From NCBI GenBank assembly GCA_046349435.1, contig JAXMCI010000001.1, positions 370,080-434,079 of the forward strand: DNA of 64,000 nucleotides, written 5' to 3'. The DNA is from JAXMCI01 sp046349435. Its GTDB lineage: Bacteria > Pseudomonadota > Alphaproteobacteria > Dongiales > Dongiaceae. A program made the position numbers and the translations under genes. Positions 19,410 to 28,109 of this stretch are shown piece after piece. The notes below the pieces were generated by a model. That model was given only the letters and a program-made list of their open reading frames with translations. It was not told the origin of the DNA and did not search any database. Every line of letters starts with the position of its first letter. The first letter of the stretch is position 1.

Positions 19410-20753
19410 ATGACCGAGAGCCAGCTCGCCCGCTTCGACCGCCCGGTGCCGCGCTACACCAGCTATCCCACCGCGCCGCACTTCCACGCCGGCATCGACG
19501 CCGCCGCCTATCGCGGCTGGCTGGGGGCGCTGGGCGGCGACACCAGCCTGTCGCTCTACCTCCATGTGCCGTTCTGCCAGCAGCTCTGCTGGTACTGCGG
19601 CTGCCACACCAAGCTGGCCCGCCGCTACGAGCCGGTGGCCGACTATGTCGCCCTGCTCGAGGCCGAGATCGGGCTGGTCGCCGCGGCGCTGCCCGGACGG
19701 CTGCCGGTGCGCCAGATCCACTGGGGCGGCGGCACGCCGACCGTCCTCACCGCCGCCGACTTCGCCCGGCTCAGCGAGGCGCTGCGCCACCGGCTCGGCG
19801 CCGAATCGGCCGAGGTCGCCGTCGAGGTCGATCCGCGCACGCTGACCCGCGCCATGGCGGCCACGCTCGGCAGCTGCGGCGTGGTCCGCGCCAGCCTCGG
19901 GGTGCAGGACTTCAGCCCGCGGGTGCAGCAGGCGATCAACCGCGTCCAGAGCTTCGAGGACACCGCCCAGGCGGTCGACCGGCTGCGCGCCGCGGGCATC
20001 GCCTCGATCAACCTCGACCTGATGTACGGCCTGCCGCACCAGAGCGTCGCCGACGTGGTGCGCACGGTCGACCTCGCCGTCGAGCTCTGCCCGGACCGGC
20101 TGGCCCTGTTCGGCTACGCGCACGTGCCCTGGATGAAGAAGCACATGCGGCTGATCGAGGATGCCGCGCTGCCCGACGGCGCCGCCCGCTTCGCCCAGGC
20201 CGAGGCCGCCGCCGCCCGGCTCGCCGAGCACGGCTATCGCCGCATCGGCCTCGACCATTTCGCGCGGCCGGAGGACGAGATGGCGCGCGCGCTCGCCGCC
20301 GGCGAGCTCCGCCGCAACTTCCAGGGCTACACCGTCGACGAGGGCGAGGTGCTGATCGGGCTCGGCGCCTCGGCGATCGGCTCGCTGCCGCAGGGCTACG
20401 TCCAGAACGCCGTGCCGCTCAACCTCTATGGCGAGGCGATCGCCGCCGGCCGGCTCGCCACCGCCCGCGGCATCGCGCTGGCCCCCGAGGACCGGCTGCG
20501 CCGGGCGGTGATCGAGAAGCTGATGTGCGACCTCGCGGTCGATCTCGACCAGGTCGCCGGCGCGCCCGGCGCCGCCGAGCGCTTCGCCGCCGAGCTCGAG
20601 GCGCTGCGCGGCATGGCGGCCGAGGGGCTGGTCGAGATCGCCGGCCCGCGCGTCACCGTGACGGAGGCCGGCCGGCCGCTGGTCCGCACCGTCTGCGCCG
20701 CCTTCGACGCCTATCTCGGCCGCGGCGCCGCCCGCCACTCCCGCGCGGTCTGA
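19410..20753 (+). CDS. hemN: Oxygen-independent coproporphyrinogen III oxidase
   Basis: Radical-SAM enzyme (447 aa) that decarboxylates coproporphyrinogen III to protoporphyrinogen IX without oxygen. The N-terminal VPRYTSYPTAPHF is the feature separating true HemN from the HemW heme chaperone. The radical-SAM cluster motif is FCQQLCWYCGC (CxxxCxxC), followed by IHWGGGTPTVL. The HemN C-terminal domain holds NFQGYTVDEGEVLIGLGASAIG (key part NFQGYT). An in-frame GTG lies 9 nt upstream and is an alternative start. The FNR box just upstream fits induction at low oxygen. It converges on the acetolactate decarboxylase gene with one base between stops. Confidence 0.92.
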   Translation: MTESQLARFDRPVPRYTSYPTAPHFHAGIDAAAYRGWLGALGGDTSLSLYLHVPFCQQLCWYCGCHTKLARRYEPVADYVALLEAEIGLVAAALPGRLPVRQIHWGGGTPTVLTAADFARLSEALRHRLGAESAEVAVEVDPRTLTRAMAATLGSCGVVRASLGVQDFSPRVQQAINRVQSFEDTAQAVDRLRAAGIASINLDLMYGLPHQSVADVVRTVDLAVELCPDRLALFGYAHVPWMKKHMRLIEDAALPDGAARFAQAEAAAARLAEHGYRRIGLDHFARPEDEMARALAAGELRRNFQGYTVDEGEVLIGLGASAIGSLPQGYVQNAVPLNLYGEAIAAGRLATARGIALAPEDRLRRAVIEKLMCDLAVDLDQVAGAPGAAERFAAELEALRGMAAEGLVEIAGPRVTVTEAGRPLVRTVCAAFDAYLGRGAARHSRAV

Positions 20754-20754
20754 G

Positions 20755-21516
20755 CTACTTCGACCCGCTGCCCTCGATCTGCTTCACCGTCGCCGCGGCC
20801 GGCTTGTCGTCGAGGCCGGCGGTGCCGGGCGGCAGCTCGGCCGCCAGCCCGGTGACCGTCTGCAGCGCCGCCTGCGCGCCCGGGCCGGTGGCGAGGTCGA
20901 GCACGTGCCCGCCATGGCGGCGGTCGGCGCTGACGAAGTGGAAGTGCCAGCCGGGCACGTTCATCGCGGCCAGCGCGGCGGGAAAGCGGAACCCCACCAT
21001 GGTGCCGTCGAGGTCCGCCAGCTCGAACACCACCTGCTCCTTCAGCACCGCCGCGAGCGGCCGGTAGGGCGGGCTCTGCGCCGCCTCGCTGCGCAGCTTC
21101 AGCCGGGCGAAGCGGCCGTCGATGCGGATCGCCTGCGGCTGCCCGCGATCGGCGACCTGGCCGTCGAGGAAGGCGGCGAGCCCGGCGAGGTCGAGCCCGG
21201 CCGGCAGCGCGACCTGCCGCTCCGGCCGGAACGGGATCACCGCGGCGAAGGGCACCAGCGTCGCCGGCGCCGCCTCGACCGGCCGGCCATCGACCCGCAC
21301 CTGCCAGACCCGCCCGTCGACCACCACCATCTCGCCGTCGACGCGGTCGAAGGTGCCGAGCCCGAGGTCGCCGTGGCGCGCCATCTCGGCGACGCTGAGC
21401 CGGCCGTCATAGCTGCCGGCGAGCAGCGCCTGCAGCGTCGAGTACTGCCACACCGTGCCCTCGGCGCGCGCCCCGCCGGCGATCAGGCCGCCGCGGCGAT
21501 AACCAGCCCGGCCCAT
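20755..21516 (-). CDS. budA: Alpha-acetolactate decarboxylase
   Basis: Acetolactate decarboxylase (253 aa from this start) converting 2-acetolactate to acetoin. Family segments are TVWQYSTLQALLAGSYDG, HGDLGLGTFDRVDGEM and the zinc-site region GWHFHFVSADRRHGGHVLD with its three histidines. The true N-terminus is doubtful: an ATG at 21526 in another frame reads MRARWAGLVIAAAA and then stops, and shifting one base inside the GC run near 21485 would join it to GLIAGGARAEG to make a convincing signal peptide. The product is therefore probably exported, and the frame at its start is either mutated or misread. No acetolactate synthase or budC is nearby. Confidence 0.82.
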   Translation of the reverse strand: MGRAGYRRGGLIAGGARAEGTVWQYSTLQALLAGSYDGRLSVAEMARHGDLGLGTFDRVDGEMVVVDGRVWQVRVDGRPVEAAPATLVPFAAVIPFRPERQVALPAGLDLAGLAAFLDGQVADRGQPQAIRIDGRFARLKLRSEAAQSPPYRPLAAVLKEQVVFELADLDGTMVGFRFPAALAAMNVPGWHFHFVSADRRHGGHVLDLATGPGAQAALQTVTGLAAELPPGTAGLDDKPAAATVKQIEGSGSK

Positions 21517-21559
21517 CTCGCACGCATCTCGCCTCTCCCCCGTCGTTTCCTGCCGCGGC

Positions 21560-23079
21560 TCAGCGCCCTTTCGGCTCGAGCCGATCGACCTCGGCGCCGT
21601 AGGCTTCGCCGAGCGGGGTCAGCCGCCAGGTGCCGCCCAGCCTCGCCGCGAGCTCCCGCATGTTGTCGGTGTCGATGGCGATGAGCTGCGGGATACCCGC
21701 TGCCGCCGCCGTCGCGACCAGCCGGTCCTGCTCCGGCGGCGGCGTGAAATGCAGCTTCGCGGCATAGGCGCCGTGCTCGAGGACGAAGCGGCCGCCGATC
21801 TCGTCGGTCCAGACGATCGGATCCTCGGCGAGCGCCGCCCGCACCGCCGGTGCCAAGCTGTCGTCCGCGGGAGGATAGTGCCGCGCGCCGGCCCAGATGG
21901 CACCGCCGACCAGCACGACCGCCGCGGCGCGCGCCGCCCGGCGCCAGTCGGCATGGCGCAGGGCTGTCGGCGCCACCGCGGCGGCGAGCAGGAAGCCGGC
22001 CGGCGACGTCAGGTAGTAGCTGATGAGAATGGCCTTCGGCACGAGATAGGCGAGCGACAGCGCCATCGACAGCAGCGCCGACAGCAGCGCCGGCCGACGC
22101 CCCCGGACCAGCATCCAGCCGCCGGCCAGCAGGGCGACGACCAGCAGCAGCGCCGTCGCGCGCGGCTGCAGGTAGAATTGCAGCCCGCGCCAGAGAGCGG
22201 CCAGATCCAGCCACCGGCGCCGAAGCGTCGGCCGGCGAGTAGGTGGTGGCCAGGACCGAGCCGGCATTGATCAGGTTGGCGGCCAGCAGCGGCACCGTGC
22301 CGATCAGCGCCCCGAGCGCGAATCGCGGCCAGCCGCAGCAGGTCGACGCCGCGCCGGTGCGCCAGCACCCTCCAGCCGAGGACCGCCAGCGGCCCGAACG
22401 CCAGCGCCAGGTTGGCGACCCGCACCACCCCGACAGCCCGATCAGCAGCCCGACGAGCAGCGGCAGCCAGGGCCGCCTGGCGGCGAAGGCCCGGTCCAGC
22501 AGCGCTCCGGACAGGACCGCAAGCACCAGCGCCAGGGCGACGGAGTCGCTGTAGTGGGCGGACCGCTCGGCGGCGATGACGAGGCCGCCGGCGACGACCG
22601 CGCCGCGGCGGCGGCGATCGAGGCGCTGCCGCCGGCCAGCGCGGCAAACGCCGCGGCGATCATCAGCGTCGCGGCGATCAGCAGGCCGCGGCCCTGCAGC
22701 CGCGCCGGAAAGGCCGCCATCAGGAAGCCCGTTCCGGGCGGATATTGCAGCACCACCCGGTCGACGTCGCCTTGTAGTGGTGGCAGTGCGGCGCCACCGC
22801 CTGCGACCAGGAGTCCGCGGGCTCGCCCGAGGCCCGCATCAGGTCGATCAGCCTCCGCGCGTTGGGCGTTTCCAGGCGGGTATCGAGCCCGCCCAGGCCA
22901 TGCGCCCTGAACAGCGCCGCCTGGCGGCGATAGCCGAAGGGGTCGCAGCCTGTCGGCACGTCGGGGTAACCGGGAAACCCGTTGATCTGCTGGATCGTGA
23001 AGCCCAGCAGCAGCAGCCCCATGACCAGTGGAACGATGCGGTCCGCGATGCCGCGGCGCGCCGGCCAGACGGTCAGCAA
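21560..23079 (-). pseudogene. Polytopic membrane protein (glycosyltransferase-like), frameshifted
   Basis: Remnant or misread gene for a multi-pass inner-membrane protein of about 500 aa. It starts MLTVWPARRGIADRIV and reads to CHHYKATSTG, then continues in other frames: LQYPPGTGFLMAAFPARLQG (shift near 22755), LLDRAFAARRPWLPLLVGLL (near 22600), VANLALAFGPLAVLGWRVL (near 22435), GTVPLLAANLINAGSVLATT (near 22325), and finally WLDLAALWRGLQFYLQ to the stop (near 22220). Long hydrophobic blocks alternate with short loops, as in GT39/GT87-like enzymes, but I cannot name the family. At least five indels in 900 bp make this one of the worst patches in the window. Confidence 0.55.
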
Positions 23080-23094
23080 GGGCGGGCCTCTCGC

Positions 23095-24489
23095 CTAGCC
23101 CGTCGGCGGCCGCCGCCGGTGCCAGGAGGTCGCGGCCTCGTAGGCCCAGCCGATGCGCAGGATGCCTGCCTCGTCATAGGGCCGGCCGAGGATCTGCAGC
23201 GACAACGGCAGGCCGCTCTTGGTGAAGCCCGAGGGCACCGCCAGGCCGCAGAGATCGAGGAAGTTGCCCGGCCGGGTGAAGCGGCTGAGGGTCGCCGTCG
23301 ACGGATCGATCGCCGCCACCGGCTGCGCCGGGATCGGCGTGGTCGGCAGCAGCAGGGCGGCAAAGCCCTGCAGGCGCTGCAGGATCTCGCGCCGGGCCGC
23401 GTCGCGGCGCTGCTGCACCTCGACGTAGTCGGCGGCGGCGAGCTTGCTGCCGCCGCGCAGCCGGTCGCGCACCGGCGTGTCGAAGGTCAGGTCGTCGCGG
23501 TCGATATAGGCGCGATGGCGGGCATAGCCCTCCGACGCGATCAGCCGGCCGTTGTCGTCGGCCCAGCTCGACCACGGCACCGGGCCGATCGGCTCGATCC
23601 GGGCACCCAGCCCGCGCAGCTCGGCGAGCGCCGCGGCAAAGGCGGCGCGCTGCTCCGGGTCGACCTCGCCGAGGCACTCCTCCGGCAGGGTGGCGAGCCG
23701 CAGCCCGGCGACCCCGGCGCGCAGCGTCGGCAACGGGTCGACCGGCATCGGCCCGAGGGTGCGCGGATCGGCCGGATCCGGCCCGTGCAGCACGGCGAAG
23801 AGCAGCGCCGCGTCCTCGACCGAGCGGGTCAGCGGCCCCAGCGTGTCGAGCGCCTCGTTGAGCAGGACGACGCCGTGGTTGCTGATCCGGCCGACCGTGA
23901 CCTTGAGGCCGACCAGCCCGCACTGGCTCGCCGGGATGCGGATCGAGCCGCCGGTGTCGCTGCCGATCGCCGCCGGCGCCAGCCCGCCCGCCACCGCCAC
24001 CGCCGAGCCGCTGCTCGAGCCGCCCGGCGCGTGCTGCACCTCGGCGTTCCAGGGATTCCAGGGCGTGCCCATCGGCCCGTTGGTGCCCCAGGCGCCGAAG
24101 GCGAACTCGACCATGTGGGTCTTGCCGAGCAGCACGGCGCCGGCCGCCTGCAGCCGGCGCACCGCCGTCGCGGTCACCGTCGAGACCCGCTCGCGCCACA
24201 GCGCCGCGCCGGCGGTGGTGACGCGCCCCTCGATCTCGATCAGGTCCTTGAGGGCGATCGGGATGCCGTGCAGCGGCGGCAGCGGCAGCCCGGCCCGGCG
24301 CAGCCGGTCGGCCGCCTCGGCGGCGGCCCGCGCCGCGTCGCCATAGACCGCGACGAAGGCGTGCAGCTTGCCGTCGAGCCGGTCGATGCGCCCGAGGCAG
24401 AGCTCGGTCAGGTCGCGCGCCGAGATGCTGCCCTCGGCCAGCGCCGGGGCGAGCGCGTGGATCGGGGCGAACGGATCGATGCTGCTCAT
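23095..24489 (-). CDS. Amidase (amidase signature family)
   Basis: Amidase-signature hydrolase (464 aa). The Ser-cisSer-Lys triad is visible: Lys81 in IPIALKDLIE, the Ser-rich loop APGGSSSGSA (residues 155-162) and the nucleophile region GSDTGGSIRIPAS with Ser182. Related to GatA but there is no gatB or gatC nearby, so it is not the tRNA amidotransferase. The ATG overlaps the stop of the creatininase-family gene (ATGA), so both are one transcriptional unit. The two may act in sequence on a cyclic or substituted amide; the substrate is not evident. Confidence 0.85.
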   Translation of the reverse strand: MSSIDPFAPIHALAPALAEGSISARDLTELCLGRIDRLDGKLHAFVAVYGDAARAAAEAADRLRRAGLPLPPLHGIPIALKDLIEIEGRVTTAGAALWRERVSTVTATAVRRLQAAGAVLLGKTHMVEFAFGAWGTNGPMGTPWNPWNAEVQHAPGGSSSGSAVAVAGGLAPAAIGSDTGGSIRIPASQCGLVGLKVTVGRISNHGVVLLNEALDTLGPLTRSVEDAALLFAVLHGPDPADPRTLGPMPVDPLPTLRAGVAGLRLATLPEECLGEVDPEQRAAFAAALAELRGLGARIEPIGPVPWSSWADDNGRLIASEGYARHRAYIDRDDLTFDTPVRDRLRGGSKLAAADYVEVQQRRDAARREILQRLQGFAALLLPTTPIPAQPVAAIDPSTATLSRFTRPGNFLDLCGLAVPSGFTKSGLPLSLQILGRPYDEAGILRIGWAYEAATSWHRRRPPTG

Positions 24490-25238
24490 GCCGGCTCCTT
24501 CGGGATCATCCAGCCCTCCCTGTCCTTGCGCTCGAGGAAGCCGACGAGGTGGTCGACCAGCACCGCCTTGAAGCGCTCGCCCTTGTCGCGGGTGGCCGCG
24601 GTGGCCAGCCCGGTGGCGCCGCTGTCGGTCAGCTCCTCGTAGTTCCAGATCTCCTTCACCCAGGGGTCCTTGCGGTCGACGCTGCCGCGGGCCCGCGCCG
24701 GGTCGACCAGGTGCGGCACCACCGCCATGGCGACCGAGCACTCCGCCTCGCCGCCATGGCCGTAGCCGCCATGGTGGGTCCAGAGGTCCTGCGGCAGCAT
24801 GGCGAGGCCCGCCGTCCACCAGGCGCCGAGCACCGCCAGCCCGACCGAGGGATGGCGGATCTTGACGTCCTGCGCGGCGATCTCGATGCAGGGGATGTTG
24901 CCGTCATGGCCGTTGATCACCAGGATCTTCGAGAAGCCCCAGTGGATCACCGACTCCAGCAGGTCGCGATAGACCGCGACGTTGGTGTCGTTGGTCACCG
25001 ACACCTCCATCGGCTGGTGCCGGTAGTGCAGGCTCATCCCGTACCACACCGGCGGCAGCACCAGCGTGCGCGGCACCCGCGCCGCCACCGCCAGCGACAG
25101 ATCGTGGGCGATCATCGCGTCGATGCCGAAGGGCAGGTGGTCGCCATGGCTCTCGCAGGAGCCGATCGGCAGGATCACCTTGTCGAAGCCGCCGGCCAGC
25201 AGGTCGGCCGTGTTCAGCTCCTCGAACCGGACGGTCAC
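24486..25238 (-). CDS. Creatininase-family amidohydrolase
   Basis: Metal-dependent amidohydrolase (250 aa) of the creatinine amidohydrolase family. Metal and active-site motifs are LPIGSCESHGDHLPFGID near residue 22, LVINGHDGNIP and HGGEAECSVAMA. True creatininases, FAPy deformylase-like enzymes and mycofactocin MftE share this fold; none of their partner genes is here, so only the family can be given. It is upstream of and overlaps an amidase gene. The 114-bp region before it has a short palindrome (25260-25277) and must contain the promoter. Confidence 0.83.
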   Translation of the reverse strand: MTVRFEELNTADLLAGGFDKVILPIGSCESHGDHLPFGIDAMIAHDLSLAVAARVPRTLVLPPVWYGMSLHYRHQPMEVSVTNDTNVAVYRDLLESVIHWGFSKILVINGHDGNIPCIEIAAQDVKIRHPSVGLAVLGAWWTAGLAMLPQDLWTHHGGYGHGGEAECSVAMAVVPHLVDPARARGSVDRKDPWVKEIWNYEELTDSGATGLATAATRDKGERFKAVLVDHLVGFLERKDREGWMIPKEPA

Positions 25239-25352
25239 GCCATCCCTCCCCTCGCCAGGTGCGCAGCGCGTTGCGCAGCCTGACCGTCGAGGGCTCCCCT
25301 GTCCACCGCTAAGCGGAGCCCGCGGAGCGCAACCGGCCGCGACACAGTCTGC

Positions 25353-25859
25353 TCAGAGCCGCTCCAGCGCCGCCGCCGCCTCGGACACCAGCAGGAAGAG
25401 GCGATGCGGGTGCAGCGGGAGGCGGCGGAAGCCGAAGCCGGCGTAGAACGCGGCCGCCCGATCGTCCTTGGCGTCGACGACGATCGCGAACACCGCGAGT
25501 GTCCGTGATGCGGCGAGGACACGGCGCACCGCGTCCGCCAGGAGCAGCTCGCCGAGGCCCTGGCCGCGCGTCCGCTCGTCGCGTGCCAGACGTCCGATCA
25601 GCGCCGCCGGCACGAGGCCATAGCGCGGCAGCCTCTGGGCGACCGCCTGCGGCAGATCGGGCAGCTCCAGCGTGAAGGAGCTCAGGCTGTAGAAGCCGAC
25701 CAGGCCGAGCTCGCGATCGACGGCGACGAACACCCGGGCGACGTTGCGGCGCTCATCCTGCCCGGCGCGGCGCCGCAGCCATTCGTCGAGGGCAGGCGTG
25801 CCGCAGGTGAATCGCGAGCGGTCGTGTTGCGGCCCGAGCGGCTCGAAGACGACGTCCAA
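25353..25859 (-). CDS. tacT: GNAT acetyltransferase toxin, TacT-like
   Basis: GNAT-fold protein (168 aa) typical of TacT/AtaT-type toxins, which acetylate the amino group of aminoacyl-tRNA. FEPLGPQHDRSRFTCG and LDEWLRRRAGQDERRN are the characteristic toxin N-terminus, and the acetyl-CoA loop is RDERTRGQGLGELLL. AAAFYAGFGFRRLP is the usual C-terminal strand-turn. It starts with TTG one base after the antitoxin stop, so its translation probably depends on coupling to the antitoxin. Family and module assignment are strong; toxicity is not shown. Confidence 0.85.
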   Translation of the reverse strand: MDVVFEPLGPQHDRSRFTCGTPALDEWLRRRAGQDERRNVARVFVAVDRELGLVGFYSLSSFTLELPDLPQAVAQRLPRYGLVPAALIGRLARDERTRGQGLGELLLADAVRRVLAASRTLAVFAIVVDAKDDRAAAFYAGFGFRRLPLHPHRLFLLVSEAAAALERL

Positions 25860-25860
25860 G

Positions 25861-26157
25861 TCAGCGGGTCAGGTCGCGGTGGCGCCGCAGCGCAGCGACG
25901 AGCTTCTCGGAGGGCTCGATCGGATTCGTCACCGCCTGCAGGAAGGCCTCCCGGTCGGCGCCGGTCAGCACCATCCGCTCATGCTGGTCGAGCACGCGCC
26001 GTGCGGCTTCGCAGGCGAGGTCGCCGGCCGTCATGCCGCTGACCGCCATGGCGCGCTGGATCAGCGCCTTCGCGGACGCCCCGACGCGCAGCTCCATGCG
26101 CTCGCGCTTCGCCTCGGCGGCGTGGGTCGGCTTGCGGCGGCTGGGCGTTGCAGGCAT
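25861..26157 (-). CDS. tacA: DUF1778 antitoxin, TacA-like
   Basis: Ribbon-helix-helix antitoxin (98 aa, DUF1778). Residues from about 20 read MELRVGASAKALIQRAMAVS, the DNA-binding part, followed by the toxin-neutralising C-terminus with LTGADREAFLQAV and LVAALRRHRDL. AGGAGGT lies 5-10 nt before the ATG, so the antitoxin has a much stronger start than the toxin, which begins with TTG. This is the usual expression balance. Such antitoxins repress their own promoter, likely in the region just above 26157. Confidence 0.85.
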   Translation of the reverse strand: MPATPSRRKPTHAAEAKRERMELRVGASAKALIQRAMAVSGMTAGDLACEAARRVLDQHERMVLTGADREAFLQAVTNPIEPSEKLVAALRRHRDLTR

Positions 26158-26247
26158 GGCGACCTCCTGTCCGCTCATGTACGGCAGGTTGCCGTGCATT
26201 TCAAGACGGCGCGCATGGAGGGGCTCGACGGCAGGCGCGAGCCGGAC

Positions 26248-26390
26248 GCCCGGGTCAGGCCCCGGATCAAGCCCGGGCACGACAAGCAGAAGCCGAGGTG
26301 CGGCGTGCAGCCGGCCCGCCCGATCGATCCCGAAGCCGCACCGGGCCGCCTCCTCCCATTTGTCATTGCCGGGCTTGACCCGGCAATCCA
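26248..26390. repeat. Intergenic palindromic repeats
   Basis: Two hairpins lie in the gap between tacA and the opp-type operon: GCCCGGG (26248-26254) with CCCGGGC (26272-26278), and a perfect 9-bp stem ATTGCCGGG/CCCGGCAAT (26365-26373, 26379-26387) with loop CTTGA. The second is a copy of the widespread alphaproteobacterial TCATTGCCGGG palindrome, also seen at 36391-36463. No gene is visible from 26158 to 26424. Confidence 0.6.
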
Positions 26391-26424
26391 GGATGCCGGG
26401 CTGGGCGGCATCGGGGGGAAGATC

Positions 26425-28026
26425 ATGCGGGTTCCTGGCCTCGGAGGGATGACGGGCTGCGCGCTCGGGCTGCTCGCCCTGCTCGCCGCCGCGCCGGCGC
26501 CGGCTGCCGGCACGCTGGTGCGCGGCCACGGTGCGGCCTGGGAGACGCTCGACCCGCAGCTCTGCTCGGGCGTGCGCGACTCGATGATCGTCAACGACCT
26601 CTATGAGGGGCTGGTGACCGCCGCCGCCGACGGCACGCCGGCGCCGGGCGCGGCGGAGCGCTGGGAGGTCAGCCCGGACGGGCTGGTCTACACCTTCCAC
26701 CTGCGGCCCGGTCTCGCCTGGTCGAACGGCGACCCGCTGACCGCCGCCGACTTCGTCGCCGGCATGCTGCGGCTGATCGACCCGGCGACCGCCTCCTCGA
26801 AGGCCTACTACCTGACCGCCAACCTGAAGGTGCACAACGCCGCCGCCTTCAACGGCGGGACGCTGAAGGATCCTGCCGAGGTCGGCATCGCCGCGCCCGA
26901 TCCGCTGACCGTGCGCATCACCCTCGACCTGCCCGCGCCGCACGCGCTCGACCTGCTGAACTCCTACGAGACGGCGCCGATCCACCGCGCCAGCCTGGAG
27001 CGCTTCGGCAAGGACTTCACCCGGCCGGGCAACCTCGTCTCCAACGGCCCCTTCCTGCTGCAGCAGCTGGTGCCGCAGTCGCACCTCGTGCTGGTGCGCA
27101 ACCCGCACTACTGGGACGCCAAGGCGGTCGCGCTCGACACGGTGCGCTATGTCGTCACCGAGGACGTCAACACCGAGCTGAAGCGCTACCAGGCGGGCGA
27201 GCTCGACGTCACCAGCCAGTTCCCGGCCGACCGGATGGAGGCGCTGCGCCGCGACCTGCCGCCGGGCGAGGTCCGCGTCGTCCCCGACCTCTCCAGCTAC
27301 TATCTCAGCTTCAACCTCAACCGGCCGCCGCTCTCCGACATCCGGCTGCGCCGGGCGCTCTCGATGGTGATCGGCCGCGAGACGCTGCAGGACAAGATCC
27401 TGAAGACCGGCGCCCCGGCCATCTATTCCTACGTGCCGCCGGTCGACCCGGCCTATCACGGCCCGAGCGTGGCCGAGCGCGCTCTCACGCCGGAGCAGCG
27501 CCTGGCCGAGGCGCGCAGGCTCTATGCCGAGGCCGGCTACGGGCCGGACAAGCCGCTCAAGGTCTCGATCTACTCGACCAACGACGAGCAGGAGAAGAAG
27601 AAGGCGCTCGCCATCTCGATCATGTGGAAGACGGCACTCGGCGTCGAGACCGAGCTGGTCAACCAGGAGTACCAGGCCTGGGCGGCGGCACTGCCGACCG
27701 GCGGCTGGGATGTCTTCAACGACAACGTGGTCGGCGACTATGCCGGCGCCGAGACCTTCCTCAACTACCTCAGGCCGAGCGCCGACGCCGGCTACCACTG
27801 GAAGAGCGAGGCCTATGAGGCAACCATGAACAAGGCGGCCGCCACCGTCGACAATGCCGCCCGCAACGCGCTGCTGGCCGAGGCCGAGAAGATCCTGCTC
27901 GACGACTATCTCCTGGCGCCGCTTTCCGGCGGCGCCTCGTGGCACCTCGTGAAGTCGAAGGTCAAGGGCTGGGTCGACAACCCCCTCGAGTACCATCCCT
28001 CGCGCTTCATCTCGGTCACGCCGTAG
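26425..28026 (+). CDS. Peptide-type ABC transporter substrate-binding protein
   Basis: SBP_bac_5 family protein (533 aa), first gene of a five-gene importer. A signal peptide (LGLLALLAAAPAPAAG, about residues 13-30) leads into the binding domain with NDLYEGLVTAAADG, WEVSPDGLVYTFHLRPGLAW and DPLTAADFVAGMLRL. The C-terminal part has DVFNDNVVGDYAGAETFL. It is closest in kind to OppA, so an oligopeptide is likely, but this family also binds nickel, opines and other ligands. The operon promoter should lie in the repeat-bearing gap above. An alternative ATG at 26449 would shorten the signal peptide. Confidence 0.85.
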   Translation: MRVPGLGGMTGCALGLLALLAAAPAPAAGTLVRGHGAAWETLDPQLCSGVRDSMIVNDLYEGLVTAAADGTPAPGAAERWEVSPDGLVYTFHLRPGLAWSNGDPLTAADFVAGMLRLIDPATASSKAYYLTANLKVHNAAAFNGGTLKDPAEVGIAAPDPLTVRITLDLPAPHALDLLNSYETAPIHRASLERFGKDFTRPGNLVSNGPFLLQQLVPQSHLVLVRNPHYWDAKAVALDTVRYVVTEDVNTELKRYQAGELDVTSQFPADRMEALRRDLPPGEVRVVPDLSSYYLSFNLNRPPLSDIRLRRALSMVIGRETLQDKILKTGAPAIYSYVPPVDPAYHGPSVAERALTPEQRLAEARRLYAEAGYGPDKPLKVSIYSTNDEQEKKKALAISIMWKTALGVETELVNQEYQAWAAALPTGGWDVFNDNVVGDYAGAETFLNYLRPSADAGYHWKSEAYEATMNKAAATVDNAARNALLAEAEKILLDDYLLAPLSGGASWHLVKSKVKGWVDNPLEYHPSRFISVTP

Positions 28027-28062
28027 GCCCGGACGTTGTCCCGACCTCCCCCGCGTTCCATG

Positions 28063-28088
28063 GTCATCTCGGCAAAAGCCCGGATGAC
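28063..28088. repeat. Degenerate intergenic palindrome
   Basis: GTCATCTCGGC and GCCCGGATGAC form an 11-bp stem with one mismatch around AAAA, between the binding-protein and first permease genes. It is a decayed copy of the element found twice at 31857-31935. In this position it could damp downstream transcription relative to the binding protein. Confidence 0.55.
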
Positions 28089-28109
28089 AGGACGGGGTGC
28101 GTTCCGCCC

